A stretch of 48,961 nt of DNA, taken from assembly GCA_964429695.1 (NCBI GenBank), contig CAYSCS010000088.1, positions 1-48,961 of the forward strand. Direction: 5' to 3'. Source of the stretch: CAYSCS01 sp964429695 (GTDB lineage Bacteria; Acidobacteriota; Aminicenantia; Aminicenantales; Aminicenantaceae). The position numbers were made by a program, and so were the translations under genes. The notes beneath the pieces are model-generated. The model did no database searches. It worked only from the letters and a program-made list of their open reading frames with translations, and had not been told where the DNA came from. Shown piece by piece: positions 40,978 through 48,274 of the stretch (positions within the stretch are counted from its first letter, which is position 1; each line of letters begins with the position of its first letter).

Positions 40978-42078
40978 TCAGTTTTGTTCTCCGATTTTTT
41001 CAAGGTTTTTAATCAGGGAAGTTTCGTGTTCATTCCCCAGGATTTTTTTTACCACCAGAACCTCTGCCATGAGAATTTCGTTAAGGTCCCTGATTAAATC
41101 TGTTTTCACCTTTTCGCTCCCCATGAAATTGGGTTTTAACAATGAGTTTTTTTCAATCCTTCCATCCGATCCTATTTCAATCCTTTTGCCTAATGGAGAA
41201 AGATAGGGGCGAGATTCTTCCAGACATTTATCCAAGATATTATATGCCACAGGACCGAGTTCTTTTGAAATATACTTGAAGACAGTACTGAAGCTTATGT
41301 TGAAGGATTCCAGGATTTTTTCAAGTTCTAAGTTAGAAAATTGAGGAGAGAAGTTTTCGGCTCTTTTTTTTTGAGAGGAAACTACGAGCCCTACCGAAAG
41401 AAAGCTAAAGATTATTTTCTCACTTTCTTTTCTCTCCAATGCACTGAGTTCATAGATAGCCTTCAGGGGCCTTTGCCCATCAATAAGGTTAAGGAGGTAA
41501 AGCTCAGGTTCCTCCAGTCTGAGGGAATTGAAGTGAGGGGGGTTGATAAATTTAAGAGATTCCTCTTCTGAGGGAAGGTGAGCATGGATGAGTTCTTGAT
41601 TTTTCATCCTTCTTATTCCTTGAAGAATTAAATCAAGCGTGGGAATCATGAACAGGGTGTGGGCTTCTTGAGTTTGGGTACCTTGAGTTAAAAGAAAAAC
41701 CCCTTCCGGGCATTCGAAGAGTGAAAAAAGGTCTCTGATGAAAAAAATCTCCATCAGTTGCCACAATTGAGAAGGAGAGAGGCTCCCTGTTTCTTGAAGG
41801 GCTCTGAAGAATGAGATATCGCTTTTGTCCATTCTTATCTTTGAGTTTTCTGCGGCGGAAGAATCCATAATTTTCGTCTCTACTAGGTATTTCATGAACT
41901 CATCCTGAGGGAAGGATGACTTTTCGACAAAAATGTTTCCTCTCCTCAAATTTAGGGATTTCTTTAGACCCTGGCTCTCTAATTCGAGTTCTCCTGATTT
42001 TTTTTCTTGCCAGAGTTGAAACAGTAATTGAGGAAAAGGGATTTCCCGCAGGCTTCCTTTTAGCTCTCCTTTATTCAT
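40978..42078 (-). CDS. DUF4388 (PATAN-like) domain protein
   Basis: A 366-residue protein that opens LKGSLREIPFPQLLFQLWQE then KKSGELELES, the standard start of DUF4388. A domain about 1-110 is followed by a middle part (about 110-230) with a SLSPSQLWQLMEI helix and a further helical C-terminal region. Such proteins occur beside signalling and gliding-motility genes in Deltaproteobacteria and Acidobacteria, but their biochemistry is unknown. A TTGACA N17 TTAAAT promoter ends 7 nt before the ATG with no SD, so it is probably leaderless. It opens the miaA-hflX-TPR-pgsA run and lies 61 nt after the Yip1 gene. Confidence 0.75.
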   Translation of the reverse strand: MNKGELKGSLREIPFPQLLFQLWQEKKSGELELESQGLKKSLNLRRGNIFVEKSSFPQDEFMKYLVETKIMDSSAAENSKIRMDKSDISFFRALQETGSLSPSQLWQLMEIFFIRDLFSLFECPEGVFLLTQGTQTQEAHTLFMIPTLDLILQGIRRMKNQELIHAHLPSEEESLKFINPPHFNSLRLEEPELYLLNLIDGQRPLKAIYELSALERKESEKIIFSFLSVGLVVSSQKKRAENFSPQFSNLELEKILESFNISFSTVFKYISKELGPVAYNILDKCLEESRPYLSPLGKRIEIGSDGRIEKNSLLKPNFMGSEKVKTDLIRDLNEILMAEVLVVKKILGNEHETSLIKNLEKIGEQN

Positions 42079-42085
42079 ACACTTA

Positions 42086-42114
42086 ATTTAAAGGTGGAAT
42101 AGGGTTTCTGTCAA
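42086..42114 (-). promoter_or_regulatory. Sigma70-like promoter of the DUF4388-miaA-hflX unit
   Basis: Minus strand TTGACA (42114-42109), 17-nt spacer, TTAAAT (42091-42086). The ATG at 42078 is 7 nt downstream with no SD. Confidence 0.7.
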
Positions 42115-42139
42115 TCAACAAAGACTAATTGCGTGTTGT

Positions 42140-42847
42140 TTAACTCATGAGTCTCAAGCCTAGAATTCCCAGGCTCATATAGAATAAGGTTTTTAGAAGC
42201 CAGAATAGGTAGGAAACATAAAGTGCCTTTTTTATTTCGAGTCTTAAGATTTCAGAAAGACCGAAGCCAAGAATGAGGAAAAGCCAGATCTGGAAGAAAT
42301 CAATTTGACTGAGAATTACATACTTAATACTCGTCATTTCCACAGCAGGAAAAAGAAGAGCAAAGCTGGTCGTAGTTTGCATCACTGATTTTTGGGCTAA
42401 GATGAGAATGAGGCGGATAAGATTGCCTAAAACCTTGTCTACAAGGTTTGCATGAAGATAGGCTGAAAATACTTGTATGTATTTTCCTTCAATGGAAAAG
42501 AAGCGACCGATGATGAGGATAAAAAAGCTTGAAATGAGAAAGCCGATGGCTACACTTAGCGGAGTAAGGATGAAGGAACTTACTACCCGAAAGGTAGGGG
42601 AGGGGTTTTCAAGTTCTTCAATCCTCTGCTTTAATCTTTCTTCCCCGATTCTCTCCTTGAGCTTTATGTTATCCTTCAGAATTTGTGCTCTATCCTGAGA
42701 AGAAGAGGGCATTATTAGATAGCTAAAAAGAGAGGTAGTTATTAAGAGTATGACCAGGACATCAATCCAGATTGGTTTTTGAGAGATGGCGGAGAGAGTA
42801 ACTTTAGGGTTAAAAAAAATACCAAAAAAACGATGCACCAGATTCAA
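42140..42847 (-). CDS. Second Yip1-family membrane protein
   Basis: A 235-residue protein of the Yip1 type. The N-terminus has HRFFGIFFNPKVTLSAISQKP, like the FxxP..Aw..ia pattern of Yip1, then helix 1 (about 27-46), a charged loop (47-88) and several further helices (about 90-117, 133-150, 180-200 and 207-233). TTG start at 42847 overlaps the ABC ATPase stop by 4 nt (TTGA), so it is translationally coupled. It occupies the slot where a MacB/FtsX-type permease would be expected behind an HlyD adaptor and an ATPase. Function unknown. Confidence 0.75.
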   Translation of the reverse strand: MNLVHRFFGIFFNPKVTLSAISQKPIWIDVLVILLITTSLFSYLIMPSSSQDRAQILKDNIKLKERIGEERLKQRIEELENPSPTFRVVSSFILTPLSVAIGFLISSFFILIIGRFFSIEGKYIQVFSAYLHANLVDKVLGNLIRLILILAQKSVMQTTTSFALLFPAVEMTSIKYVILSQIDFFQIWLFLILGFGLSEILRLEIKKALYVSYLFWLLKTLFYMSLGILGLRLMS

Positions 42848-43551
42848 TTAAATTCTCCTTTTCTTTCTTCTTTTTCAATTCTCCCATCTCTGAGATAGAT
42901 GATTCTCTCTGCGTGGGAAGCAATTTCTCGATCATGGGTGACGATGATGATTGTATTTCCCTGAGAGTGGATTTTTTTAAAAAGGGCTAATATTTCCTGA
43001 CCTGTTCGCGAATCAAGATTTCCTGTTGGTTCGTCAGCAAGGAGGATGGAGGGTTCGTTGACGAGAGCGCGTGCTATTGCCACTCTCTGTCTTTCTCCTC
43101 CTGAAAGCTCAGAAGGTCTGTGGTTCATCCTCTCTATCATCTCCACCAATTCTAAGGCCCTTCTTGTTTTTTCCTCTCTTTCATTTCTACTCGCCCCTTT
43201 GTAGATTAGAGGAAGTTCGACGTTGTGAAAGGCAGTCGCCCGAGGAAGCAGATTAAAGACCTGGAAGACAAAGCCAATCTTGGTGTTTCTGATGGAAGCG
43301 AGTTCGTCTTCGTGCAGGGAACTAACCAGCTTTCCCTCGAGGAAATACTTCCCTTTCGTTGGCGTATCAAGACATCCGAGAAGATTCATCAGAGTTGACT
43401 TACCCGAACCAGAAGGACCCATGATGGCCACAAATTCATTATTTGCTATTGAGAAGGAGACACCTCGAAGCGCCTCGACTTTTTGTTTTCCAAGGTGATA
43501 AATTTTCCACAGGTCTTCGGCAAGAATAAGAAAGTTGTTTTCTTTATTCAT
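42844..43551 (-). CDS. ABC transporter ATP-binding protein (MacB/LolD type)
   Basis: A 235-residue ATPase. Walker A GPSGSGKST (45-53), Q-loop FVFQVFNLLP, signature LSGGERQRVAIARAL, Walker B LLADEPTGNLD, and H-loop IVTHD. The LLPRATAFHNVELPL segment is the MacB/LolD/FtsE class mark, for ATPases that drive mechanotransmission permeases. The stop of the HlyD-type gene abuts its start, and its end overlaps the Yip1 gene. No FtsX-domain permease is present in the operon. Confidence 0.93.
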   Translation of the reverse strand: MNKENNFLILAEDLWKIYHLGKQKVEALRGVSFSIANNEFVAIMGPSGSGKSTLMNLLGCLDTPTKGKYFLEGKLVSSLHEDELASIRNTKIGFVFQVFNLLPRATAFHNVELPLIYKGASRNEREEKTRRALELVEMIERMNHRPSELSGGERQRVAIARALVNEPSILLADEPTGNLDSRTGQEILALFKKIHSQGNTIIIVTHDREIASHAERIIYLRDGRIEKEERKGEFN

Positions 43552-44760
43552 TCAAAAAGTTCTCTTTCTTTGCTGTCGCTTTATGAGTTTCCCATCTTTG
43601 AGTTGCCTTAAGGAGTCATAGGGACCCATGACTATTTCTTCTCCTTCTTCAAGTCCATCTATTATTTCGACCATCATCTCACCCATGATGCCTTTCTTTA
43701 TAGGGGTAAATTTGACCATATTCCCTATGATTTTATATACACCCTCTTCCTGCTTTTTTTGCCCTTTTTGCGGCTCTTCAGGTTCCTTGAGAACTAGAGC
43801 TGAGATTGGAATGATAAGCACATTATTTTTAGTCGCTGTGATTATATCTGCAGAAGCAGAGAGACCCGGTTTTAGTCCTTCAGGAGGATCTTTGAGTATT
43901 ATGATTACTTTAAAATTCTTAGACTCTTCAGTGGAGGATAGTTTTTGGAGAGCAGAACTACCGATTTCGGCTACTTCACCCTTCACAATTCGCTCAGGGT
44001 AGGCATCTATGCGGACTTCCGCAACTTGACCTGTCTTTATTCCCACGACATCAGTTTCATCCACCTCAACCTCTACCTGCATCACGGATAAATCGGCGAT
44101 AGTCATGAGCACTGTTCCAGGGTTGTTCATGGTGCCGATGACGGCAATTTCTCCTTCTTCAACCTTCAGACTGGTTATGATTCCGTCGATGGGAGAAGTG
44201 TAGACTGTCTTGCTCAGATTATCAAGGGTGATTTGAAGGGAGGCTTCTGCTTGTCTTATTTGATAGAGGATAGCTTCGCGCTGGGCATAGGAAATGTCGT
44301 ATTCAGCTTTGGCTGTTTCCAGTTGTTCAGAAGAAATTAATTTTTCATCAAAAAGCTTTTTTTGCCTGTAATAGAAACTCTCATCTTTTTTCAATTTTGC
44401 TTCTGCCTTGATTAGCTCTGCTTTTAGAGACCGAATCATGGCGCGGTCTCTTTCTGCGTTTGCTTCGTATTGGGTTGGGTCTAACTGAAGGAGAAACTGA
44501 CCTTTGTTTACCCACTGTCCCTCTTCTACTCCGATTTTAATTATTCTCCCCGGAGCATGAGCGCTGATGTTGATGCTTTTCTTTGGCTTTACTTCTCCTG
44601 AAGCTGAAACAATGGAGGTTAAGTTCTGCCTTTCAACTTTGGTCACTGTGACTTCGATTAATTTTTCCCTTCGAGAGCGAAGATTGAGAAAGATGATGAG
44701 AGCAATGAAAAAGAGCACAGAAACTAGTATGAGAAATTTTTTTCTTCGAAAAGAGCTCAT
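43552..44760 (-). CDS. HlyD/MacA-type periplasmic adaptor (membrane fusion protein)
   Basis: A 402-residue adaptor. Signal-anchor FRRKKFLILVSVLFFIALIIFL opens the protein. Then a barrel-sandwich half-motif (VSASGEVKPKKSINISAHAPGR region), a coiled-coil hairpin (about 90-185, rich in KAE/LKK) and a second lipoyl half (SPIDGIITSLKVEEGEIAV). Beta-barrel and membrane-proximal domains complete the C-terminus. I choose ATG 44760 because AGAAGG lies 5 nt upstream; ATG 44787 is an alternative that adds nine residues. It precedes the ATPase and Yip1 genes with no gap, one operon. Confidence 0.88.
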   Translation of the reverse strand: MSSFRRKKFLILVSVLFFIALIIFLNLRSRREKLIEVTVTKVERQNLTSIVSASGEVKPKKSINISAHAPGRIIKIGVEEGQWVNKGQFLLQLDPTQYEANAERDRAMIRSLKAELIKAEAKLKKDESFYYRQKKLFDEKLISSEQLETAKAEYDISYAQREAILYQIRQAEASLQITLDNLSKTVYTSPIDGIITSLKVEEGEIAVIGTMNNPGTVLMTIADLSVMQVEVEVDETDVVGIKTGQVAEVRIDAYPERIVKGEVAEIGSSALQKLSSTEESKNFKVIIILKDPPEGLKPGLSASADIITATKNNVLIIPISALVLKEPEEPQKGQKKQEEGVYKIIGNMVKFTPIKKGIMGEMMVEIIDGLEEGEEIVMGPYDSLRQLKDGKLIKRQQRKRTF

Positions 44761-44793
44761 TTCAGCCTTCTCTATTTTTATTCTCATCTTATA

Positions 44794-44822
44794 TTGTTAT
44801 TTTTTAATATTATAATTACAAT
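44794..44822 (+). promoter_or_regulatory. Promoter candidate for the suhB-like gene
   Basis: TTGTTA (44794-44799), 17-nt spacer, TACAAT (44817-44822), followed by an SD AAGGAAAGG before ATG 44918. It overlaps a divergent candidate on the other strand. Confidence 0.4.
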
Positions 44823-44838
44823 ACGAAAGAAAAGGCAA
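44809..44838 (-). promoter_or_regulatory. Promoter candidate for the HlyD-ABC-Yip1 operon
   Basis: Minus strand TTGCCT (44838-44833), 18-nt spacer, TATAAT (44814-44809). The overlap with the plus-strand promoter suggests mutual interference. Confidence 0.4.
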
Positions 44839-44917
44839 AGAGTTTAGATCAGAGATGTGGTCAAGGCTTCCAAGTTTTACCCTAAACATTTTTCACTCAC
44901 AGAGGTAAGGAAAGGAA

Positions 44918-45715
44918 ATGGGTTTTGAAAGACACTTAGAAGTGGCAATGAAAGCTGCTAAAAGGGCAGGCCACTTGCTAAAGAAAAGAGTCAATGCTTC
45001 CAGCAAAATTCTTTTTAAAGGAGTGGTGGATTTAGTTACAGATGTAGACCATCAATCTCAGAGTTTAATATTCGATTACATTTCAAGGCACTTTCCTGAT
45101 GATGATTTCCTCTTTGAGGAGGGGCTCGAAAAGAAGAAAGGATCGCCGTTCTGCTGGATAGTTGACCCTCTTGATGGCACGACAAATTTCGCTCATGCTT
45201 TTCCTGTTTTTACTGTTTCCATCGCTTTAGAAAAAGATGGGATGGTGGAGCTGGGAGTGGTGTATGACCCTATGAGGGAGGAGATGTTTTCTGCATGCAA
45301 GGAGAAAGGTGCTTTTCTAAACGGAAGGAAAATCAAGGTTTCATCAGTTTCTGACCTCAATAATAGCCTCATAGCCACTGGGTTTCCCTACGACCTTCGG
45401 GAGAGTGAGGTCAACAATCTTGACCACTTCAGTAATTTTTTGACGCGTGTCCAAGCAATCCGTCGCTGTGGTTCGGCTGCTCTCGACCTTTGTTATGTAG
45501 CTTGTGGAAGGTTCGATGGATTCTGGGAATTGAAGCTTCACCCTTGGGATGTAGCAGCGGGAGCCTTAATCGTAAGGGAAGCGGGAGGATGTGTTTCAGA
45601 TTTCAGGGGAGAAAGATTTGAGATATTCGGGAAAGAGATTCTGGCTACCAATGGTCTCATCCATAATCAGATGGTCGAGGTTCTTAAGCTAGGGAAAAGA
45701 GTAGAAAAAGTTTAG
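44918..45715 (+). CDS. Inositol-monophosphatase-family phosphatase (SuhB-like)
   Basis: A 265-residue Mg-dependent phosphatase. Metal-site motifs: E67/E68 in FLFEEG (64-69), VDPLDGTTNFAH (82-93; D83, D86), and the second HPWDVAAGALIVREAGG near the C-terminus with catalytic Asp. Family members hydrolyse myo-inositol 1-phosphate, related sugar phosphates or PAP; SuhB also acts in rRNA processing in E. coli. A normal SD is present. The stop and the next ATG are one base apart, so it is coupled to the secreted protein below. Substrate not determined. Confidence 0.9.
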   Translation: MGFERHLEVAMKAAKRAGHLLKKRVNASSKILFKGVVDLVTDVDHQSQSLIFDYISRHFPDDDFLFEEGLEKKKGSPFCWIVDPLDGTTNFAHAFPVFTVSIALEKDGMVELGVVYDPMREEMFSACKEKGAFLNGRKIKVSSVSDLNNSLIATGFPYDLRESEVNNLDHFSNFLTRVQAIRRCGSAALDLCYVACGRFDGFWELKLHPWDVAAGALIVREAGGCVSDFRGERFEIFGKEILATNGLIHNQMVEVLKLGKRVEKV

Positions 45716-45716
45716 G

Positions 45717-46280
45717 ATGAAAAAGGTGGGTGAAAAACAACTATTTTTAGTAGATCTTTTCCGTAATGTCCCTCCTCTTTTGCGCACACTGGCTTTATCC
45801 CAGTGGCTTATATTGAGCGCCTTGATTCCTTTTCTCCTAGGTAATGAGGAAGAAAATAAGGTGCGAATTACTCTCCAAGGTACAACAAGTTGGATGGATA
45901 CTTCACTTGATGTCGAAGAAGCTCAAGAAATACATTTCAAAGCCTCGGGGATGATTTCGCTTCAGAAGGGTAATCCCTTAGCCTTCTGCGGTCCTGAAGG
46001 ATTCAATTTGAAGACGATGCAACAACCTCTCCCCGAGCAGAATATAGGGGCTTTGATAGGCAAAGTTGTCCAAGTAATCTCAGTAGAAATTGAAGAGGAG
46101 ACTGGAAAAGAGATCCGCCAGGAGTTGGTGAGGCTCTTTTTCATCGGAGTTGAGAGGGTTTTGAGAGCACCCATCAGGGGGCGTTTGTTCATAGGGATTA
46201 ATGAAAATATTGTTGGGGATAACTCAGGTGAATTTAAGGTAGAAATAATTCTTAAAAAAAAAGGCGAGGAAGAAGATTGA
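45717..46280 (+). CDS. Secreted protein with PA-IL (LecA)-like lectin domain
   Basis: A 187-residue exported protein. A long n-region and a hydrophobic core (about 24-42) act as signal or anchor. Residues about 48-178 match the PA-IL galactophilic-lectin pattern: WMDTSLDVEEAQEIHFKASG (59-78), a PEG loop (93-95), GALIGKV (111-117), a second glycine-led FFIGVERV (141-148) and GRLFIGINENIVGDNSGEF (155-173). LecA uses an equivalent C-terminal Asn/Asp loop for calcium and galactose; here INEN...DNSG is kept in part. Calcium or sugar binding is therefore possible but unproven. It is coupled to the suhB-like gene and convergent with accC. Confidence 0.7.
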   Translation: MKKVGEKQLFLVDLFRNVPPLLRTLALSQWLILSALIPFLLGNEEENKVRITLQGTTSWMDTSLDVEEAQEIHFKASGMISLQKGNPLAFCGPEGFNLKTMQQPLPEQNIGALIGKVVQVISVEIEEETGKEIRQELVRLFFIGVERVLRAPIRGRLFIGINENIVGDNSGEFKVEIILKKKGEEED

Positions 46281-46306
46281 TATTTTAAGAAGCCTTGATT
46301 CTTGAT

Positions 46307-47662
46307 TCAGCCTGATTCTTTTTCTTTTCTATCCAAGAATTTTTCCATAAATTGGATGTCATATTTCCCTTCAATGAAACTTGAATTGGAGAGTATATTT
46401 AAATGAAGGGGGATATTTGTCTTAATTCCTGAAATGGAGGTCATTTCCAATGCTGCTCTCATTTTCACTATTGCTTCAGAGCGATTTTTTGCCATGGCTA
46501 TTATTTTAGCAATCAATGAGTCATATTCCTGGGGGATGGTCCATCCGCAGTAAGCTGCTGAATCGACTCGAATTCCTTGTCCTCCAGGCAAGACAAGGAA
46601 ATTTATTTTTCCGGGTGAAGGAGTGAAATTTTCAGGGTCCTCTGCATTTATTCTACATTCGATGCAATGACCAAAAGCCTTTATATTCGGTGAGATGTTT
46701 AATTTTTCTCCTGCTGCTATCTTGATTTGTTCCTTGATCAAATCCACACCATAAACCATTTCTGTGATTGGGTGTTCAACCTGGACACGTGTGTTTGCTT
46801 CCATGAAGTAGAATCTTTTTCTCTCATCCACTAAGAATTCGAAAGTCCCTAGGCTCTCATATCCAAGCGATTGAGCCGCTTCTCGAGTTGCTTTCAATAT
46901 TTTCTTTCGCAGTCTCTCGTCTATGAAAGGAGAAGGAGTTTCTTCGATGAGTTTCTGATGTTTTCTCTGAACGGAACATTCTCTTTCTGCGAAGAGCTGA
47001 AGATTACCTCTTTTATCTGCTATAACTTGGATTTCTATGTGGTGGGCTCCGAGGAGGTATTTTTCGAGGTAAAGTGAGGCATCGTTAAAAGATGATTTGG
47101 CTTCGTTTTGAGCTATTTTGAATTGTTCTTCTAAATGAAGATGGTTTCTGGCAATTCTCATCCCTCTGCCGCCTCCACCTGCTGCTGCTTTTAAAATCAC
47201 AGGATATCCAATTTTTTGTGCGACTTTTTTCGCCTCGGCAATGTCTTCGATTATTTTATCGCTACCAGGGATTATAGGGACCTTTGCTTTTTTCATTTCT
47301 TCCCTTGCGCGCTGTTTGTTTCCTAAGAGCCTCATGATTGAAGGCGGGGGACCGATGAAGGTAATTCCAGAAGCTTCGCATATTTCTGCAAAGCGGGCGT
47401 TTTCGGCAAGAAACCCATAACCAGGATGGATGGCATCGGCGCCCGTGATTTCAGCAGCGCTGAGGATGTTAGCGACATTGAGATAGCTCTCAGATGGTCT
47501 GGCTGGTCCTATGCATATTTTCTCTTCAGCAAGTAGGACCGGAAGAGAATTCCTGTCGGCTTCAGAATAGATTATCACCGTCTTGAACCCGAGCTCACGA
47601 GCCGAGCGCATGATACGAAGTGCAATTTCACCTCGATTGGAGATTAAAATCTTTGAAAACAT
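46307..47662 (-). CDS. accC: Biotin carboxylase subunit of acetyl-CoA carboxylase
   Basis: A 451-residue ATP-grasp enzyme that carboxylates the biotin of AccB. It opens FSKILISNRGEIALRIMRSA (2-21). HPGYGFLAEN (79-88). ATP-site glycine loop KAAAGGGGRGMRIA (near 157-170). ERECSVQRKHQK. FMEANTRVQVEHPITEMVYG with the catalytic Glu-Arg pair. ECRINAEDP. No residue is missing and the length is normal. It follows accB by 6 nt. The carboxyltransferase genes accA/accD are not in the window. Confidence 0.96.
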   Translation of the reverse strand: MFSKILISNRGEIALRIMRSARELGFKTVIIYSEADRNSLPVLLAEEKICIGPARPSESYLNVANILSAAEITGADAIHPGYGFLAENARFAEICEASGITFIGPPPSIMRLLGNKQRAREEMKKAKVPIIPGSDKIIEDIAEAKKVAQKIGYPVILKAAAGGGGRGMRIARNHLHLEEQFKIAQNEAKSSFNDASLYLEKYLLGAHHIEIQVIADKRGNLQLFAERECSVQRKHQKLIEETPSPFIDERLRKKILKATREAAQSLGYESLGTFEFLVDERKRFYFMEANTRVQVEHPITEMVYGVDLIKEQIKIAAGEKLNISPNIKAFGHCIECRINAEDPENFTPSPGKINFLVLPGGQGIRVDSAAYCGWTIPQEYDSLIAKIIAMAKNRSEAIVKMRAALEMTSISGIKTNIPLHLNILSNSSFIEGKYDIQFMEKFLDRKEKESG

Positions 47663-47668
47663 CGAAGC

Positions 47669-48148
47669 TCAAAGTGGTTTAATCGTAAAGAGGGTCTGTC
47701 CGTATTCTACCGGACTCCCATTTTCTACATGGATTTCTTTGACGATACCGTCAATATCGGATTCGATTTCATTCATGAGTTTCATTGCTTCAATGATACA
47801 CAGGGTCTGGTTTTTTACCACTCTATCTCCGACCTCAACAAATGGAGGTGAGTTTGGGTCCGGGGCCCTGTAGAAAGTTCCCACCATAGGGGACTTGATG
47901 TGATGAAGATTATCTCTGGCTTCTTCAGGAGGCACTTTTGGAGTCTGCCTCTGATAAACCTCGGGAGCCAGGGATGAATTTTCTTCAGGGGAAATTTTGG
48001 GTTGCTCTAAAGGAGATGGCAAGGGCTGCTGAGCCCTGCTCATTTTAATCTTAATTCCCTCAACCTCAAGCTCAAAAGAGGAGAGGCCTCTCTCCTCCAT
48101 GAGGTCGATGAGTTTAATTATTTCTTTGTAATTTATCTTGAATTTCAT
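47669..48148 (-). CDS. accB: Biotin carboxyl carrier protein of acetyl-CoA carboxylase
   Basis: A 159-residue BCCP. N-terminal helical part, a Pro-rich linker (about 41-82) and a C-terminal biotinyl domain (about 85-159). Biotin attaches to K123 in EAMKLMNE (120-127). SPMVGTFYRAPDP (86-98) is the usual start of the domain with the thumb. SD is weak (AGAGAG). It lies upstream of accC with a 6-nt gap; both would be transcribed together towards the lectin-like gene. An IS256 relic lies about 130 nt upstream. Confidence 0.96.
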   Translation of the reverse strand: MKFKINYKEIIKLIDLMEERGLSSFELEVEGIKIKMSRAQQPLPSPLEQPKISPEENSSLAPEVYQRQTPKVPPEEARDNLHHIKSPMVGTFYRAPDPNSPPFVEVGDRVVKNQTLCIIEAMKLMNEIESDIDGIVKEIHVENGSPVEYGQTLFTIKPL

Positions 48149-48274
48149 TAACTACTCTCTATAAGGCCAGTGCTCATATTAAGATTATTTTCTCCTCTTG
48201 TCATAAAAGTAGTAATACCTTAATAGTAATGGATTTAAATGTCAAGTTATGCTCCTGAAAGGTAGCGGAAGATA
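48149..48274. other. accB upstream region
   Basis: No gene. On the minus strand TTGACA (48246-48241) is present, but no good -10 lies 16-18 nt further; the best match is a weak TAAGGT. The IS256 relic begins at about 48275, so the native accB promoter may have been disturbed or replaced. Confidence 0.4.
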
